Shown here: piece by piece, positions 46,344-55,992 of the stretch
Layout of the letters: each line of letters starts with the position of its first letter
Numbering within the stretch: position 1 is the first letter of the stretch
DNA from: Arthrobacter sp. NIO-1057
Lineage (GTDB): Bacteria > Actinomycetota > Actinomycetes > Actinomycetales > Micrococcaceae
Direction: 5' to 3'
DNA: 64,000 nt
NCBI RefSeq assembly: GCF_900094805.1
Contig: NZ_FMAT01000001.1
Coordinates: 1,312,196-1,376,195 of the forward strand
Translations under genes and position numbers: made by a program
Notes under the pieces: generated by a model
What the model saw: the letters and a program-made list of their open reading frames with translations, nothing else
What the model was told of the DNA's origin: nothing
Database searches by the model: none

Positions 46344-48692
46344 ATGGCAGCCAAGAAGTCCCCCTTTTTTGATACCGCCACCACCCTGGGAAAAGTCGTT
46401 GCATTCTTCGGAATCAGCGCCCTGTGTGGTGTGCTCGCAGCAGGCATGCTCGTGCCCGTCGCTGCAATCGCTAAAACCGGTTTGACCACCGGTAACAACA
46501 TTGTCAGCGCGCTTCCGAGCTCGTTTGAAAAGCTCCCCATTTCGGAGCCTTCAACGATCCTCGACGCCGACGGAAAAACCATCGCGACTTTCTATCAACA
46601 AAATCGTGAACCCGTGAAACTTGATGACATCTCGCCTTATATGCGTAAGGCCATCGTCTCCGTGGAAGATGAACGCTTCTACGAGCACAACGGTGTCGAT
46701 CCTAAGGGCATCGCGCGAGCCATCGTGGGCAACTTGACCTCCACTTCACGTTCAGGCGCTTCTACCCTGACCCAGCAGTACGTGAATAACTTGCTGGTGA
46801 ACAATCAGGAACTCACCGGTTCCGAGGAAACGACCATTTCTGGTCAAAAGGATTACGCAGCAAAGATCCGCGAGCTCAAATACGCGGTAGCTATCGAAAA
46901 GGAAATGTCCAAGGACGAAATCCTTGAAGGCTACCTGAACCTGGTGCTCTTCTCCGGTCGTGAGTACGGTGTTCAAGCTGCAGCTCAGCGCTTCTACTCC
47001 ATTGACGCTAAGGACTTGAACGTCCAGCAGTCTGCCATGCTTGCTGGCATGGTTCAGTTGCCGAACGTTTATAACCCAATCAACAACCCAGAACGTTCTC
47101 TTGATCGACGCAACAAGGTCCTGGGCAACATGTACCGCACCGGCGCGATTACGAAGAAGGAATACGACACCGCAGTTAAGTCGGATCTCGAACTCAAGCC
47201 AAGCACTTCCCCATCGGGCTGCTCGGCTGCTGGTGACAACGCGTACTTCTGCGACTACGTCACTAACCTGATTCTCAGCGATGATACCTTCGGCAAAACC
47301 AAGGAAGATCGCGAAGGCCTGCTGTACCGCGGCGGTCTAACGATCAAAACCACGTTGAATAGCACGCTGAACAAGAAGGCTGCCGCCGACGCTCGCAACG
47401 CTATCGATCCAAACGCTAAGTCCAACAAGGACATCTACTCCTCGATCGTCTCGGTGGAGCCAGGTACCGGAAACATCCTGACCATGGCGCAGAACACCAC
47501 TTACGGTCCAGAGAGCAAAGACTCTGGCGCAAGTACGTACTACAACTTCGCTGTTGAACGTTCGAAGGGTGGCGCCGGCGGCTTCCAGGGCGGTTCGACC
47601 ATGAAGCCGTACACCACGCTTGCCTGGCTCACCGAGGGCAACCACATGTACGACACCATCAACGCGAAGAAGCAGAACTTCACCTCTGCGAATAAATGGC
47701 GTGCTTCCTGTCTGCCAGGTGGAACCACTTACACCTCCAAGTGGGAACCGAAGAACGCTTCGGCTGGTTTCTACCGTCGCATGACCGTTGATACCGGTTT
47801 GTACTGGTCGATTAACTCGGCAACAGTTCAGGAAGCCTACAAGACCGACTTGTGCACCATCGCTGATTACACCAAGCGCCTAGGCGTATTGGATCAGGAC
47901 GCGGATAACGGTCAGCCTGGCCCAATCAGCCCAGCGAACCCATCGTTCATCATTGGTTCGGCCAACATCACCCCACTGTCGCAGGCTGCAGCTTTTGCAA
48001 CCTTCGCCAACAAGGGCGAGTTCTGCCAGCCACGTGCGATGACCAGCGTTTCGGACAAGGACGGCAATGAGTACAAGGTTCCTCAGGAATCGTGTTCACA
48101 AGAAATTGACCCGACCTATGTCGCCGACCTCAATGGCACTCTAAAGAAAATCGCGACCAAACGAGTTTCTAAGGGAAGAGTCGCAGGTCCTATCGCGGGT
48201 AAGACTGGAACGAACAACTACGCCACGTCGACCTGGTTCGTTGGTTACACCACTGGTATTTCGACCGCTGCCTGGGTTGGCCGTCTGAACGGCAAGACCG
48301 GTAACAAAGAAACCACCTTGCACGGTGCCATCATTAACGACAAGCAGGCTCCAGCGATGGTTGACTCTTCGACCTATGCAGCTCCACTCTGGGTGGACTT
48401 CATGGAAGAAGCAGTGCTCGAATACGATCGCAGCAGCTTCGGCTCAGCTCGCAGCAAACCAGCAGTCAAGAAGGAGACCACCAAGGAATCCTCTTCTTCC
48501 TCGTCCAGCGACTCAAAGTCCGATTCGGAGGATTCGAAGAAGGAATCTGATTCCAAGAGTGAGTCAACTACTTCCACTAAGGAATCAACCGATCAAAAGT
48601 CCGATTCGAAGAGCAGCAATAGCAGCAATAGCAGCAATTCGAATAAGAACAACGGAAACGGTAATGGCAACGGTAAGAAATCCGACGGCTAG
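46344..48692 (+). CDS. ponA2: PonA2-type bifunctional penicillin-binding protein
   Basis: Peptidoglycan glycosyltransferase/transpeptidase (class A PBP), 782 residues. One transmembrane helix near 20-45, then the GT51 domain (SVEDERFYEHNGVD, GASTLTQQYVNN) and the transpeptidase domain with SxxK GGSTMKPYT (near 420), SINSATV, and KTGTNNYATSTWFVGYT. No PASTA domain is seen. The final 90 residues are Ser/Lys/Asp/Glu-rich, then Asn-rich. I start at ATG 46344. It is followed by a terminator. Confidence 0.93.
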   Translation: MAAKKSPFFDTATTLGKVVAFFGISALCGVLAAGMLVPVAAIAKTGLTTGNNIVSALPSSFEKLPISEPSTILDADGKTIATFYQQNREPVKLDDISPYMRKAIVSVEDERFYEHNGVDPKGIARAIVGNLTSTSRSGASTLTQQYVNNLLVNNQELTGSEETTISGQKDYAAKIRELKYAVAIEKEMSKDEILEGYLNLVLFSGREYGVQAAAQRFYSIDAKDLNVQQSAMLAGMVQLPNVYNPINNPERSLDRRNKVLGNMYRTGAITKKEYDTAVKSDLELKPSTSPSGCSAAGDNAYFCDYVTNLILSDDTFGKTKEDREGLLYRGGLTIKTTLNSTLNKKAAADARNAIDPNAKSNKDIYSSIVSVEPGTGNILTMAQNTTYGPESKDSGASTYYNFAVERSKGGAGGFQGGSTMKPYTTLAWLTEGNHMYDTINAKKQNFTSANKWRASCLPGGTTYTSKWEPKNASAGFYRRMTVDTGLYWSINSATVQEAYKTDLCTIADYTKRLGVLDQDADNGQPGPISPANPSFIIGSANITPLSQAAAFATFANKGEFCQPRAMTSVSDKDGNEYKVPQESCSQEIDPTYVADLNGTLKKIATKRVSKGRVAGPIAGKTGTNNYATSTWFVGYTTGISTAAWVGRLNGKTGNKETTLHGAIINDKQAPAMVDSSTYAAPLWVDFMEEAVLEYDRSSFGSARSKPAVKKETTKESSSSSSSDSKSDSEDSKKESDSKSESTTSTKESTDQKSDSKSSNSSNSSNSNKNNGNGNGNGKKSDG
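48612..48638 (+). repeat. Three 9-bp tandem repeats in the ponA2 tail
   Basis: AGCAGCAAT repeated three times, encoding Ser-Ser-Asn units in the low-complexity C-terminus of PonA2. Confidence 0.8.
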
Positions 48693-48704
48693 CTAAGTTC
48701 CAAC

Positions 48705-48740
48705 GAAGGCCGCGTTCAACTTTGGTTGAACGCGGCCTTC
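48705..48740 (+). terminator. Terminator after ponA2
   Basis: A perfect 16-bp stem (48705-48720 with 48725-48740) and a TTTG loop, 13 bp after the ponA2 stop. The tail lacks a T-run, so strength is uncertain. Confidence 0.65.
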
Positions 48741-48811
48741 GGTCTAGATTGGCAATAGCGGACTTCACCAATGATTGCTTCAGGGCATGAAAGGACGATG
48801 GCAGACAGGTC

Positions 48812-49765
48812 ATGGTTGAACACAAAACATTTGCTGCAGCACTGCGTCATGCGGCTGGCACTACTGCTCTCGCTGCCGGTGGTGCATTGGCCCTTGGCGG
48901 TGCGTTAGTTGGCTACGGCATGCTTGAGACGCAGAAGTTTGGGCTTCGTCGCGAAACCTTGAACATCCTGCCCCGAGGCGCAGCCGATATTAAGGTGCTG
49001 CACCTTTCGGATATCCACATGATTCCTGGCCAAGAAGTCAAGATCCAATGGCTGCGCGAACTTGCAGACCTGAAGCCTGATTTTGTTATCAACACCGGAG
49101 ATAACCTCAGCCATCGCGACGGGATCCCACCGCTCCTGAGAGCCTTAGAACCACTGATGGCTTTCCCTGGGGCCTTCGTTCCAGGTTCTAACTGCTATTA
49201 CGCGCCAAAACTCAAGAATCCGTTCAAGTACTTTGCACGCACCAATGGCATTCCAAATCCTGCCTCACGGGATCTACTCGCTTTTGAAGTCATGCACAGG
49301 GCATTCGGTGCTGCCGGCTGGGTCAACATGTCTAACCGCTCACATTCCACGGTGCTCAACGGACTCCGCTTGGACTTGACCGGCGTGGATGATCCGCACA
49401 TTGACCGAGACCATTTCGCGGGCTGGCCACGTGGCTCTTCAACCAGCAATCAGGCCCCTCACGTTCGTATCGCCCTGACCCATGCTCCGTACCAGCGCGT
49501 GCTGGACCAGTTCACAGAAGCGAAGGCAGATGTCATTTTCGCCGGCCACACCCATGGCGGGCAGGTGTGTATCCCTGGCTATGGCGCGCTGGTCTCCAAT
49601 TGCGACCTACCAACCTGGCGTGCCCGCGGTCTGAGCGATTGGGAATACGCTGGAAACTCTGTGCCACTGAACGTATCGGCCGGTTTGGGCACATCGCGTT
49701 TTGCACCTATCCGCTTCGCTTGCCCACCAGAAGCCATCTTGGTGACACTAACCGGACGCAACTAG
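48812..49765 (+). CDS. Membrane-anchored metallophosphoesterase
   Basis: A 317-residue calcineurin-type phosphoesterase with an N-terminal hydrophobic segment (about 12-35). Metal motifs are LHLSDIHMIPG, VINTGDNLSHRDG and FAGHTHGGQVCIPGYG. The place of the usual GNH(D/E) motif reads GSNCYYAP. Family members cleave phosphodiesters, possibly cell-wall or lipid-linked. It follows ponA2, as in Mycobacterium (recalled), suggesting an envelope role. Confidence 0.85.
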   Translation: MVEHKTFAAALRHAAGTTALAAGGALALGGALVGYGMLETQKFGLRRETLNILPRGAADIKVLHLSDIHMIPGQEVKIQWLRELADLKPDFVINTGDNLSHRDGIPPLLRALEPLMAFPGAFVPGSNCYYAPKLKNPFKYFARTNGIPNPASRDLLAFEVMHRAFGAAGWVNMSNRSHSTVLNGLRLDLTGVDDPHIDRDHFAGWPRGSSTSNQAPHVRIALTHAPYQRVLDQFTEAKADVIFAGHTHGGQVCIPGYGALVSNCDLPTWRARGLSDWEYAGNSVPLNVSAGLGTSRFAPIRFACPPEAILVTLTGRN

Positions 49766-49783
49766 GTTCACTCTCTCACCTTT

Positions 49784-49831
49784 TGAATCCCGGTATCTCA
49801 CGAATCCTCGTGAGATACCGGGATTCACTTT
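49784..49831 (+). terminator. Terminator after the metallophosphoesterase gene
   Basis: A perfect 20-bp stem (49784-49803 with 49808-49827) followed by CTTT, 19 bp after the stop. Confidence 0.85.
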
Positions 49832-49872
49832 GACCTCATCTGAAGCATTTCTTTCCCATATCCGAAAATCGA

Positions 49873-49902
49873 TTGAATTCTCTCAACCACTAACGGTAAG
49901 CT
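49873..49902 (+). promoter_or_regulatory. Possible promoter of the ABC exporter operon
   Basis: -35 TTGAAT (49873-49878) and -10 TAAGCT (49897-49902) with an 18-base spacer, about 25 bp before the start. Sequence-based guess. Confidence 0.4.
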
Positions 49903-49927
49903 GAAGCTCTGTCTAACTTCTGGATGA

Positions 49928-51763
49928 ATGCGGGGTACCGTGGCGCAAGCACAAAAGGTCGATTCCGAAGATCCTGTTCCGCTTTCCGCAACGTTGAAAC
50001 GCCTCTATCCGTTTGTGAAGCCGATTCTCCCCCGACTGTTCTGCGGTTTTTTGTGCGCCCTTGGTGCTGGCATCGTAGCTCTAGTCATCCCACAGGTTTT
50101 GGCCTGGCTAGTGAACTCCGTACTACACCGCGACGGTGTCTCATCCGAGGTCTGGATTTCCGTTGCCATCGTGGCTGCGTTGGGATTCGTTGAAGCATTC
50201 TTAATCTTCATGCGTCGACAATTTGTACTCACCCCCGCAGCGGGGCTGGAAACCAAGATGCGCATCCGGTTCTATAAGCATCTTCAGCGCCTGCCAGTCG
50301 CCTTCCACGAACGTTGGGGCTCCGGCCAGCTACTCTCCCGCTCTATGTCAGATCTCTCGCTACTACGGCGCTGGCTGGCCTTCGGTGCCATGATGCTCGT
50401 CGTGGAAACCGTCACCGTCATCACCGGTTTAGTCCTCATGTTCACGCACTCGTGGATCTTAGGCCTGCTGTACCTTTTAGGTTCCATCCCCATTGCCATT
50501 AAGGCCTACCGATTCCGCAATGAATACCGCGCAGCCAGCCGACTCAGCCAAGATCAAGCCGGCGACTTGGCCACCGCCGTTGAAGAATCGGTCCATGGCA
50601 TTCGCGTGATCAAGGCGTTTGGTCGCGGGCCACATATTTACGAAGGTTTTAATTCCCAGGCTAAGTCCTTGCAGGAAACCGAAATCGCCAAGGCTAAGAC
50701 GCTGGCCAGTTTCTTGCTCACCGTGGTCGCTGTGCCAGAAACAATTTTGGGCCTTGGTCTTATTATCGGCATCGCGCAAGTCGCCAACGGGACACTCAGC
50801 GTCGGAGCTTTAGTTGCCTACTTCGCGATTGCCGCAGTGATTGCTGGGCCGGTCGAAGGAATGGGCATGCTGTTGGGCATGACCCTAAGTACCAAGACCG
50901 CCCTAGACCGTCATTTTGAGGTCATGGACGCGACCAATGACATCGTCTCCCCCGAAGATCCAAGCAGCCCAGAACATCGCGATGGCAGCGTAGAACTGCA
51001 TCATGTCCGCTTTGCCTACCCCGACACCGCTGGAACGCACCGACCGATCCTAGCCGATATCAATCTTCAGATTCGACCCGGTGAAACTATGGCTTTAGTC
51101 GGTATCACTGGTTCAGGAAAATCAACACTCCTCAACCTGATTCCACGCCTGCACGAAACCACCGCAGGAGAAGTTTTAGTGCATGGACAGAACGTCAAAG
51201 ATTGGGATCTTGATCAGTTACGCACGGAAATTGCCGTCGCTTTTGAAGACACCACCTTGTTCTCCACCACCATCCGAGACAATGTCTTGCTTGGTGCGCC
51301 CGCTTCCCTCACTGAAGATGAACGACAAGCGTTGCTGGGCGAAGCGCTCGATGTGGCCCAGGCGCACTTCGCATATTCGCTACCACAGGGCGTAGATACG
51401 CTCATCGGCGAGGAAGGACTCTCCCTCTCAGGCGGCCAGCGACAGCGCATTGCCCTGGCCCGAGCCATCGCAGCTCGGCCCAGCGTGTTAGTACTTGATG
51501 ACCCGCTCTCCGCACTGGACGTTCGCACCGAGGAACTCGTGACCGAAAAGCTTCGGGAAGTGCTTACGGGAACCACCACGTTGATCGTGGCGCACCGCCC
51601 ATCCACGGTGATGCTGGCAGATCGAGTAGCGCTGCTGCGCGATGGACGCATTGATGCGGTAGGTAGTCATACCCACCTGTTGAGCACTAATGAGCATTAC
51701 CGTTTTGTCATTGCCAGCCTAGATGACGAGGAACTTACAACCGCCGGGGAGGCCTCAAGATGA
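49928..51763 (+). CDS. ABC exporter half-transporter A (degenerate ATP site)
   Basis: A fused membrane/ATPase half-transporter of 611 residues. About six transmembrane helices are followed by an ATPase with Walker A GITGSGKSTLL (near 394), signature LSGGQRQRIALARA, Walker B VLVLDDPLSALD and H-loop VAHRPST. The Walker B glutamate is Asp (DDP), a mark of one half of heterodimeric exporters. The start could be the GTG at 49940 (VAQAQ). The next gene overlaps it by 4 bp and encodes the partner. Substrate unknown. Confidence 0.88.
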   Translation: MRGTVAQAQKVDSEDPVPLSATLKRLYPFVKPILPRLFCGFLCALGAGIVALVIPQVLAWLVNSVLHRDGVSSEVWISVAIVAALGFVEAFLIFMRRQFVLTPAAGLETKMRIRFYKHLQRLPVAFHERWGSGQLLSRSMSDLSLLRRWLAFGAMMLVVETVTVITGLVLMFTHSWILGLLYLLGSIPIAIKAYRFRNEYRAASRLSQDQAGDLATAVEESVHGIRVIKAFGRGPHIYEGFNSQAKSLQETEIAKAKTLASFLLTVVAVPETILGLGLIIGIAQVANGTLSVGALVAYFAIAAVIAGPVEGMGMLLGMTLSTKTALDRHFEVMDATNDIVSPEDPSSPEHRDGSVELHHVRFAYPDTAGTHRPILADINLQIRPGETMALVGITGSGKSTLLNLIPRLHETTAGEVLVHGQNVKDWDLDQLRTEIAVAFEDTTLFSTTIRDNVLLGAPASLTEDERQALLGEALDVAQAHFAYSLPQGVDTLIGEEGLSLSGGQRQRIALARAIAARPSVLVLDDPLSALDVRTEELVTEKLREVLTGTTTLIVAHRPSTVMLADRVALLRDGRIDAVGSHTHLLSTNEHYRFVIASLDDEELTTAGEASR

Positions 51764-53568
51764 GTAAACTATTAGGTGTTGCCAACGAGGACTCCATCAA
51801 GCTCTCAGGCGCTGAACGCAAGGTCGTACGCCAACGCTCCTTTCGGCTGTTGGCGGCCCTCGCCTTGCCACAGAAGAAGCTCTTCATCCTCACGGTTGTA
51901 CTAGTTTTGGTCTCGAACGCTGCCCGAGTGATGTTGCCCGTGATCATTGCGTTCGCCATCGACTGGACTTTGCCGCAGGTTCGCGAAGGAAACTGGGCGG
52001 CCCTCGGGATGACTGGTGCCGGCTACATTGTTTGTGCAATTCTCAGCGGTGTTTTACTGGCTTGGTACATCAACTCCGCGGCAAAAATATCCCAAGCAAT
52101 GCTGTTAGATCTTCGCCAACAGGTCTTCCGTCACACCCAGCGTCTAAGTCTAGAATTCCATGAGAACTACACCTCTGGTCGCATCATTTCCCGACAGACT
52201 TCAGATCTGGAAACCCTTCGTGAGCTCTTAGATCAGGGTGTCTCTGAACTGGCGTCCTCCTGCGTATTCATCATTTTCACGTTGATTTCGATTTTCTTCT
52301 TGGACTGGCAAAGCGGACTCGTCGTCTGCCTCGCAGCCGTACCGGTAGCGTTGCTCTTCTTCTGGTATCAGCGCCGTTCTGAAGTTTTGTATCGAGAATC
52401 TCGTGTAGTCTCGGCCAAGGTCATCTCGACTTTCGTAGAAACCATGACCGGAATTCGTGCGGTGAAGGCTTTCCGTCGTGAGGGCGCTAATGATGAGAAC
52501 TACCAACAAATCGCCGAGAAATACCGAGATAACTCGGTGCGTTCGTTCAATCTCTTCGGGATCTTGCAACCCGGTCTTGTCCTCATTGGCAACCTGACCG
52601 TTGCTGCCCTTCTGGCCTACGGCGGTTTCCGCATCATCAACGGCTCCATGGAGGTCGGTGCCATGGTTGCCATTCTCTTGGCTTCCAAGCGGCTCTTCCA
52701 GCCGGTCGAGCACATCGCCATGTTCTATTCCTCGCTCCAGTCTGCAACAGCGGCCCTGGAGAAGGTCTCCGGACTCCTTGAGGAAGAACCCACGGTCCGT
52801 GAGCCAGGACAGCCTCAGAGCATCGCTAAGGTTGCAGGTGATCTTGAATTCAAAGATGCGGTCTTTGGTTATGGTGATGGTCCGGTCATCATGGATAAGT
52901 TTGATCTGCACATTCCCTCAGGACAGACGGTAGCCGTTGTGGGACAAACCGGCGCCGGCAAGTCGACGCTAGCCAAGCTCATTGCCCGTTTCTACGACCT
53001 ACGTTCGGGCACGTTGACACTGGATTCTGTGCCCATCAATGAGCTTTCGAATAAGGAACTACGTCGGCACGTAGTCATGGTCACCCAGGAGGCGTTCCTC
53101 TTCTCCGGATCAGTGGCCGAGAACATTGCACTGGGAAGGCCTGGTGCCTCCCTTGAACAAATTCAGGAGGCTGCTCGTGCGGTAGGAGCCCACGAGTTCA
53201 TTCTGAACCTGCCCGAGGGCTACGACACCGACGTCAACAAACGAGGCGGTCGAGTCTCCGCTGGACAGCGGCAATTGATCTCCTTTGCCCGCGCATTCTT
53301 AGCGGATCCGGCGGTACTGATTCTGGATGAGGCGACGAGTTCACTGGACATCCCCTCAGAACGCGCGGTTCAACGTGGATTGCAGACCTTGTTAGGCAAC
53401 CGTACGGCGTTGATCATCGCCCACCGTCTATCGACAGTTCAGATCGCTGACAGAGTATTGGTAGTCCATGATGGCAAGATCACTGAGGATGGGACACCAC
53501 AACAACTGATTGCAAGCGACGGTCGCTTCGCTGCCTTGCATAAGGCGTGGAAAGACTCCCTAGTATAG
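51760..53568 (+). CDS. ABC exporter half-transporter B
   Basis: Partner of the upstream half-transporter, 602 residues. Transmembrane domain (about 30-320), Walker A GQTGAGKSTLAKL (near 395), signature VSAGQRQLISFARA (degenerate against LSGGQ), canonical Walker B VLILDEATSSLD and H-loop IIAHRLST. Together with the upstream protein it makes one consensus and one degenerate ATP site. It begins with ATG overlapping the upstream stop. Substrate unknown; multidrug or lipid export is typical. Confidence 0.88.
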   Translation: MSKLLGVANEDSIKLSGAERKVVRQRSFRLLAALALPQKKLFILTVVLVLVSNAARVMLPVIIAFAIDWTLPQVREGNWAALGMTGAGYIVCAILSGVLLAWYINSAAKISQAMLLDLRQQVFRHTQRLSLEFHENYTSGRIISRQTSDLETLRELLDQGVSELASSCVFIIFTLISIFFLDWQSGLVVCLAAVPVALLFFWYQRRSEVLYRESRVVSAKVISTFVETMTGIRAVKAFRREGANDENYQQIAEKYRDNSVRSFNLFGILQPGLVLIGNLTVAALLAYGGFRIINGSMEVGAMVAILLASKRLFQPVEHIAMFYSSLQSATAALEKVSGLLEEEPTVREPGQPQSIAKVAGDLEFKDAVFGYGDGPVIMDKFDLHIPSGQTVAVVGQTGAGKSTLAKLIARFYDLRSGTLTLDSVPINELSNKELRRHVVMVTQEAFLFSGSVAENIALGRPGASLEQIQEAARAVGAHEFILNLPEGYDTDVNKRGGRVSAGQRQLISFARAFLADPAVLILDEATSSLDIPSERAVQRGLQTLLGNRTALIIAHRLSTVQIADRVLVVHDGKITEDGTPQQLIASDGRFAALHKAWKDSLV

Positions 53569-53583
53569 GCACCATAAAAATAC

Positions 53584-53630
53584 AACTGCCCCTGTTGATT
53601 CAAGAATTTCTTGAGTCAACAGAGGCAGTT
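53584..53630. terminator. Hairpin between the ABC exporter and purC
   Basis: Arms 53584-53605 and 53609-53630 pair over 22 bases with two mismatches between convergent genes. Likely a shared terminator. Confidence 0.75.
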
Positions 53631-53649
53631 ATGGCACTACCGAAGAGTT

Positions 53650-54555
53650 CTACGCGGTGAAGCTTTCTCCGGTGAGACGCTCGTAGGCTTCAATGTACCG
53701 TGCGCGAGTCTTCTCCACGATCTCGGCTGGTAGCTGTGGTGGCTGTTCACCAGAGTTCTTATCCCAGCCCGAGGCGTCGCTGGTCAGCCAGTCACGCACA
53801 AACTGCTTGTCGAAGCTTGGCTGGGCCTGTCCTGGCTCATAAGCAGCGGCGTCCCAGAAGCGTGAAGAGTCTGGGGTCAGCACTTCATCGCCTAAGGTGA
53901 TTTCGCCGGTGGCAGGATCAGCACCGAATTCGACCTTGGTGTCGGCCAGAATGATGCCGCGAGCACGAGCAATCTGTTCTGCCTGCTCATAAAGCGCAAC
54001 GGTCTTCTCGCGTAGGGCTTCAGCCACATCGTTGCCGACGCGCTCAACGGTCTGTTCGTAGGTGATGTTCTCGTCGTGCTCCCCTACCTCGGCCTTAGCC
54101 GAGGGGGTGAACAACGCTGGTTCTAGGCGGGATCCATCTACCAAGCCGTCGGGCAATGGCAGGCTGCATACGGTCTTGGAGACCTTGTACTCGGCCAAGC
54201 CCGAGCCGGTGAGGTAGCCACGAGCGATGCACTCAATCGGGTACATTTCCAGCTTCTTGCAGACCATCGCACGGCCGGCCACGGCGGCTGGAACGTCGGT
54301 GGAGATCACGTGATTGGCGAAGTCGCCAAGCTGTTCAAACCACCACAGGCTCAGCTGAGTCAGGACCTTACCCTTGTCCGGGATCTCGCTGGTGAGCACA
54401 AAGTCGAAGGCGCTGATGCGGTCCGAAGCGACAACAAGTACTCTGTCGGTTTCCTCGAAGTTCATGCCAGCTGGCACGTAGAGGTCACGAACCTTGCCGG
54501 AGTAGAAGTGGTCCCAACCTTCAAGGTCAAGTACTTCGGTCTGGAATCCTGCCAT
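53650..54555 (-). CDS. purC: SAICAR synthase
   Basis: Phosphoribosylaminoimidazole-succinocarboxamide synthase of purine synthesis, 301 residues. Motifs: YSGKVRDLY near the N-terminus (ATP site), VVASDRISAFDFVL, CIARGYLTGSG, and the C-terminal ILADTKVEFG and TPDSSRFWDAA with the KQFVRDWL region. The ATG at 54555 is 14 bp after the purD stop, in the same direction, so they form a unit. Confidence 0.96.
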   Translation of the reverse strand: MAGFQTEVLDLEGWDHFYSGKVRDLYVPAGMNFEETDRVLVVASDRISAFDFVLTSEIPDKGKVLTQLSLWWFEQLGDFANHVISTDVPAAVAGRAMVCKKLEMYPIECIARGYLTGSGLAEYKVSKTVCSLPLPDGLVDGSRLEPALFTPSAKAEVGEHDENITYEQTVERVGNDVAEALREKTVALYEQAEQIARARGIILADTKVEFGADPATGEITLGDEVLTPDSSRFWDAAAYEPGQAQPSFDKQFVRDWLTSDASGWDKNSGEQPPQLPAEIVEKTRARYIEAYERLTGESFTA

Positions 54556-54569
54556 AACTATTTCGTCCT

Positions 54570-55856
54570 CTACTTGCTTTGGTCAGCGACGACAATTTCG
54601 CCGCGTTCGGCCTTCAACGCGATGTCGGTGCGCGACTGTGCACCATCCCAGCTGATCTCGGCGACACCTGCATAGGCTGCCTTGCGAGCTGCTGCGAGGT
54701 CATCTCCCAGACCAACCACGGCCAATACTCGTCCGCCAGAAACGATTACGTTGCTGTCAGCATCGGCTGAGGTGCCAGCGTGCATCACGTGAACGCCTTC
54801 CAGTGCGTTCGCTGCTTCCAACCCGGAGATCACCGCGCCCTTCACTGGGGTGTCTGGGTAGTTCTCGGCGGCGATGACTACATCCACTGCGGTCTGTGGC
54901 GACCAATTCAACTGTTCTGCATCATCCAGCTGCCCCTTAGCAGCAGCCAGCAAAATGCCACCCAATGGGGTCTTGAGTCGAGCCAGTACTGCCTGGGTTT
55001 CTGGGTCACCAAAGCGAGCATTGAATTCAATAACGCGGATACCGCGCTTGGTGACCGCCAGACCGCAGTACAGCACACCGGTGAATGGGGTGCCACGCTT
55101 TTCCATTTCACGCAGGGTTGGGTAGGCAACACGATCCATGACTTCTTCGACAAAGTTCTCTGGGAGCCACTCAAGCGGTGAGTAGGCGCCCATGCCGCCG
55201 GTGTTGGGACCTTCGTCATTATCGAAGATGCGCTTGAAGTCCTGGGCAGGAGAGAGCGGAACGGCGTGCTTGCCATCACAAATAACGAACAACGAAACTT
55301 CTGGGCCATCGAGGAATTCTTCGATGACTACGGTGCCTCCGGCTGCGAAGCAGGCTTCAGCGTGCTCCAGTGCTTCATCGCGGTCAGAGGTCACTACGAC
55401 GCCCTTACCAGCGGCCAGGCCGTCGTCTTTCACCACATAAGGTGCACCAAAGTCATCCAGAGCGCTGGCTGCCTCGTCACGATTGGTGGCCACGTGGGCC
55501 ATCGCGGTAGGCACTTCTGCGGCAGCCATGACGTTCTTGGCAAACGCCTTTGAGGCTTCAAGTTGCGCAGCAGCCTTGGTTGGACCAAAGACTGGAATAC
55601 CCGCTTCAATCAGGGCATCGGCGACACCGGCTGCTAGTGGGGCTTCGGGACCAACAACGACGAGTTCACTGGCCAGTTCGCGAGCGAGTTCGAGAACAGC
55701 GGCAGGATCCTGCGCGTCGATGTTGTGGGTCGTGACGTCTTGTGCGATGCCGGCGTTGCCGGGTGCACAATGGACTTCTTTGACGTAGGGATCTGCACTG
55801 AGTGCTCGGACAATTGCATGCTCACGGCCGCCTGGGCCAATAACCAGTACCTTCAC
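54570..55856 (-). CDS. purD: Phosphoribosylamine-glycine ligase
   Basis: GAR synthetase of purine synthesis, 428 residues from GTG 55856 (VKVLVIGPGGREHAI). A TTG at 55889 would add 11 residues and has no advantage. ATP-grasp motifs: VVVGPEAPLAAG, FMEEF-type VVIEEFLDGPEVSLF, GAYSPLEWLPE, and the signature FNARFGDPETQ near 290. It precedes purC in the same direction. Confidence 0.95.
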   Translation of the reverse strand: MKVLVIGPGGREHAIVRALSADPYVKEVHCAPGNAGIAQDVTTHNIDAQDPAAVLELARELASELVVVGPEAPLAAGVADALIEAGIPVFGPTKAAAQLEASKAFAKNVMAAAEVPTAMAHVATNRDEAASALDDFGAPYVVKDDGLAAGKGVVVTSDRDEALEHAEACFAAGGTVVIEEFLDGPEVSLFVICDGKHAVPLSPAQDFKRIFDNDEGPNTGGMGAYSPLEWLPENFVEEVMDRVAYPTLREMEKRGTPFTGVLYCGLAVTKRGIRVIEFNARFGDPETQAVLARLKTPLGGILLAAAKGQLDDAEQLNWSPQTAVDVVIAAENYPDTPVKGAVISGLEAANALEGVHVMHAGTSADADSNVIVSGGRVLAVVGLGDDLAAARKAAYAGVAEISWDGAQSRTDIALKAERGEIVVADQSK

Positions 55857-55992
55857 TCGCCCGAGTTTACCGGAGAACTCGATGGTCAATCGTGTCTATG
55901 ACATCGCCAGAACATGTGGTTTTGACTGCATCAGTGACTCAACTTGCCGCTGAAACAGGCCAATGTTCGGTTGTCGTGAATAAACTGATGAG

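Noticed and set aside
46307-46582. Longer version of the DUF4177 gene starting at 46582
   Set aside because: It would cross the ponA2 start and its first 92 residues do not resemble DUF4177.
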